In this document: positions 61,691 through 64,000 of the stretch, one piece after another
How the letters are laid out: every line of letters begins with the position of its first letter
Position numbering within the stretch: position 1 is the stretch's first letter
Assembly (NCBI GenBank): GCA_033980235.1
Contig: CM067076.1
Location: 34,868,883 to 34,932,882 of the forward strand
Length of the DNA stretch: 64,000 nt
Reading direction: 5' to 3'
Origin: Diadema setosum
Lineage: Eukaryota > Echinodermata > Echinoidea > Diadematoida > Diadematidae
The notes under the pieces: generated by a model
What the model was told of the DNA's origin: nothing
Database searches by the model: none
What the model saw: the letters and a program-made list of their open reading frames with translations, nothing else
Made by a program: the position numbers and the translations under genes

Positions 61691-63427
61691 CCCCTTGCTC
61701 TGTGCACATACCCAACTTAGATAATTACCTGAAAAGTTCTGCGGAATGAGTAGTCACTTTTTTGGTAACAGAAATGCATGGTTTGTAAGCCCTACATTAT
61801 AAACAATTATCAATATTAACTTCCTCACATTTCATTCGAGGTATTTGACCTTGTGTGATTTTCATAGGTGAACGGCAATGGCTCGTTAATAAACAGGGCC
61901 TGCGAGTGCTCTCTAGAACATCATCATGTTTACCATTGATGATGCCAAACTATTCTGATACTTTGAGGTCATTGACCTCTCGAGATCATCAGAGGTCAAA
62001 GGCAGAAACTCGTCTGTGTGCCTTGGAATATGAAGACGATGTCATTGTACACATATGTGCTTGTTTTGTACATCTTTACCATGTTTGACCTTTCACCAAT
62101 GATGTCATACTTCAATATTCTGATATTCTGAGGTCATTGACCTCTCAAGGTCATCAGAGGTCAAAGGTAGAAACCTGTCTGCTCTTTAGAATATGAAGTT
62201 AATTTCATTGTAAGACAGATATGCTTGTTTTGTACATCTTAACAATGGTTACCATTAACCAATGACATCACAGATCCATATATTTTGAGGTCATTGACCT
62301 CCAAAGGTCATCAGAGGTCAAAGGTTAAAACCCGTCAATGCTCTGTGGAATCAGAAAATGGTTTCCCTGAAGTATAGATGCATGTTTAGTGAATCATAAC
62401 CACATATATCATTCACAAATGTCTAAAAACATCGATATTTTGATATTTAAAGTTCATTGACCTCTGGAGGTCATCAGAGGTCAAAGGTAAAAACCTGTCA
62501 GTGCTCTGTTGAATCTGGAAATGATTTCTCTGTGGTATAAATGCATGTTTAGTGCAACATAACCACATATGTCATTCGCAAATGTCTAAAAACATCGATT
62601 TTCTGATATCTAAAGTACATTGACCTCTGGAGGTCATCAGAGGTCAAATCAGACTTACCTCCCGATCTTAAAATAAATCTTATGGTATGTACTAACACTG
62701 GTGAAAGTTTCATGCTTTAGTCAAATTTTGCACAATTCACGTGATTTTGAGGGCTTATCTGCTCTACTATTCCGTGTTAATTAATTTTATTCTTTTTTTA
62801 AACTAGGATTTCAGGGTGTAGGAGTTTCCTATACCGAAGCTTTACTGTACGCATGATTTCCATGTTGAAATATTTCTTCAATGTTGTTTTATTTGACATG
62901 CTATAATAATCACACACTTGATATCTTTATTCTTATACACTTTAATACTATAAATACTATCCACACGGTTTTAAAACGTTACTGCTAACGCCGCACCCTC
63001 TACGTCTGTGGAGAGGGCCCTGTCGGTTGTAATGACAGGGCGCGTTGATGGCGCTATAATAATCGGTTCGGCCCACTAATCTCTATCCATCACATTCTTT
63101 CGGGTAGATCTGTCGGTGAATATCATCCACCTCAGCATTATATGCGGGGTTCCACATGATTGTCGGGAGTGCTGGTAGGAAGTAAGAGAGGTTCCAATAG
63201 TCGTGTACCTCCTTCCGTGGATGTTGGGATGTGGAAATATTATAGTTTAAAGCCTTTCTTTCGGTTATAAAGTTATCTTGATTTTCTTTATAAAAAAAGA
63301 AGAAAAATGTTCGATCATGGATAAGCTTATACATTTTCAGTTTTCATCTAGAGATACACAATTCTCACAAGTATTTTGTTCAAAATGAGTGACTATGATA
63401 ACCCTATGCTTTGAAAATGTAAGTAGT

Positions 63428-64000
63428 TATGTAAGTCTGTATGGACAGGGAGAATTAATTGACACCTACTAATTAGCGTTAATTAGGAGTTCCGGTGTTG
63501 AATAAAAGTGACTTCCGTTATGAATTAGTCATTTTCCTGTTTATGACGATGTGAATCAAACCCGTTTCCGGAGGGGGAAGCGTGTTATTTATGAAATGAA
63601 ATCATGAATATGCATCGGTACTTTGTTGGTGATATATTGCTGCACTAATTGTGTAGTGCAGTATTGCTTGATGAGGTATGGTGTATAATGGTCAATGGTC
63701 ACTTACACGATGTGTCCAGCCACGATAAATGGTAATGCACAGTGATGGAAAGTGTATCCAGGCACAAACTTGCAATTCCGATGTATATTCCACACATGAG
63801 CAGAATGGAAGTGTACATCATTCAGAATGGTATAAAGAAAGATCAAGTTCATAAAGCGATAGTCTCAACCAAAAAGCTATGTAAGGAATGAAGATTCAAC
63901 ATGATGAAGATATCAGCAGTGAGTGACTATCCCTCTACATTGTAAGACTGTGGATATCATACAATGTATGCCTGGATGATGAGGCACGGGGATGATGCCT
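63428..64000. other. Right end of window, no feature recognised
   Basis: Beyond the duplication boundary. No exon, RNA gene or repeat family identified. Confidence 0.4.

Larger units (their letters stand above)
56683..62769. mobile_element. Foldback-like transposon, 6.1 kb
   Basis: Perfect 18-bp ends TAGTAGAGCAGATAAGCC in inverted orientation, then about 100 bp of matching arm, then arrays of about 165-bp subrepeats (seven units at left to about 57870, five at right from about 61960). TTC flanks both ends (56680-56682, 62770-62772). Copy A has no insertion at the matching place. The long structured inverted arms recall Drosophila FB and sea-urchin TU elements. No transposase frame was seen. 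Confidence 0.75.
53970..63427 (+). repeat. Segmental duplication copy B, expanded by insertions
   Basis: Collinear with copy A (32540-35040) in the same orientation. It is interrupted by a MITE (55205-55650), a LINE 3' end with a GTTT tract (about 55930-56592) and a foldback-like element (56683-62769). Confidence 0.82.

Overview
The window is AT-rich, intron-rich, repeat-dense nuclear DNA from an animal. Three spliced genes were reconstructed by joining exons on reading frame, splice sites and family motifs. The mix of an invertebrate dihydroflavonol-reductase-like enzyme, a UST-type sulfotransferase, tRNA-derived SINEs, TTAA-flanked palindromic MITEs and a foldback transposon suggests a marine deuterostome, most likely an echinoderm. 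That lineage call is inference and rests on no database search.

Layout. (1) About 2.2-6.7 kb, plus strand: the 3' part of an extended-SDR gene. Its Rossmann-fold exons lie upstream of the window. The last exon adds an acidic, 187-residue tail containing an 11-residue coding minisatellite. (2) 6.7-16.5 kb: intergenic, with TTAA-flanked MITEs, a hAT-like MITE, a tandem duplication and a 113-bp satellite split by an insertion. (3) 16.5-30.15 kb, minus strand: a complete alpha-tubulin gene. A first exon ends exactly on the ATG, followed by introns of 3.5, 7.6 and 0.4 kb. The first intron holds several RFX X-box-like motifs and a long hairpin. (4) 30.15-37.9 kb: intergenic, with an inverted SINE dimer and copy A of a direct duplication. 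(5) 37.9-52.5 kb, plus strand: a complete ten-exon uronyl 2-O-sulfotransferase-like gene (417 aa). Its introns carry a relic LINE split by a MITE and several other MITEs. (6) 52.6-64 kb: copy B of the duplication, expanded by a MITE, a LINE 3' end and a 6.1-kb foldback-like transposon. The subterminal arrays of that transposon are packed with nuclear-receptor half-sites.

The three genes are functionally independent: a small-molecule oxidoreductase, a cytoskeletal or ciliary tubulin, and a Golgi glycosaminoglycan sulfotransferase. The tubulin and sulfotransferase genes are divergently transcribed but about 7.8 kb apart. Most of the remaining sequence is transposable-element debris. The comparison of duplication copies A and B gives natural empty sites that define several insertions.
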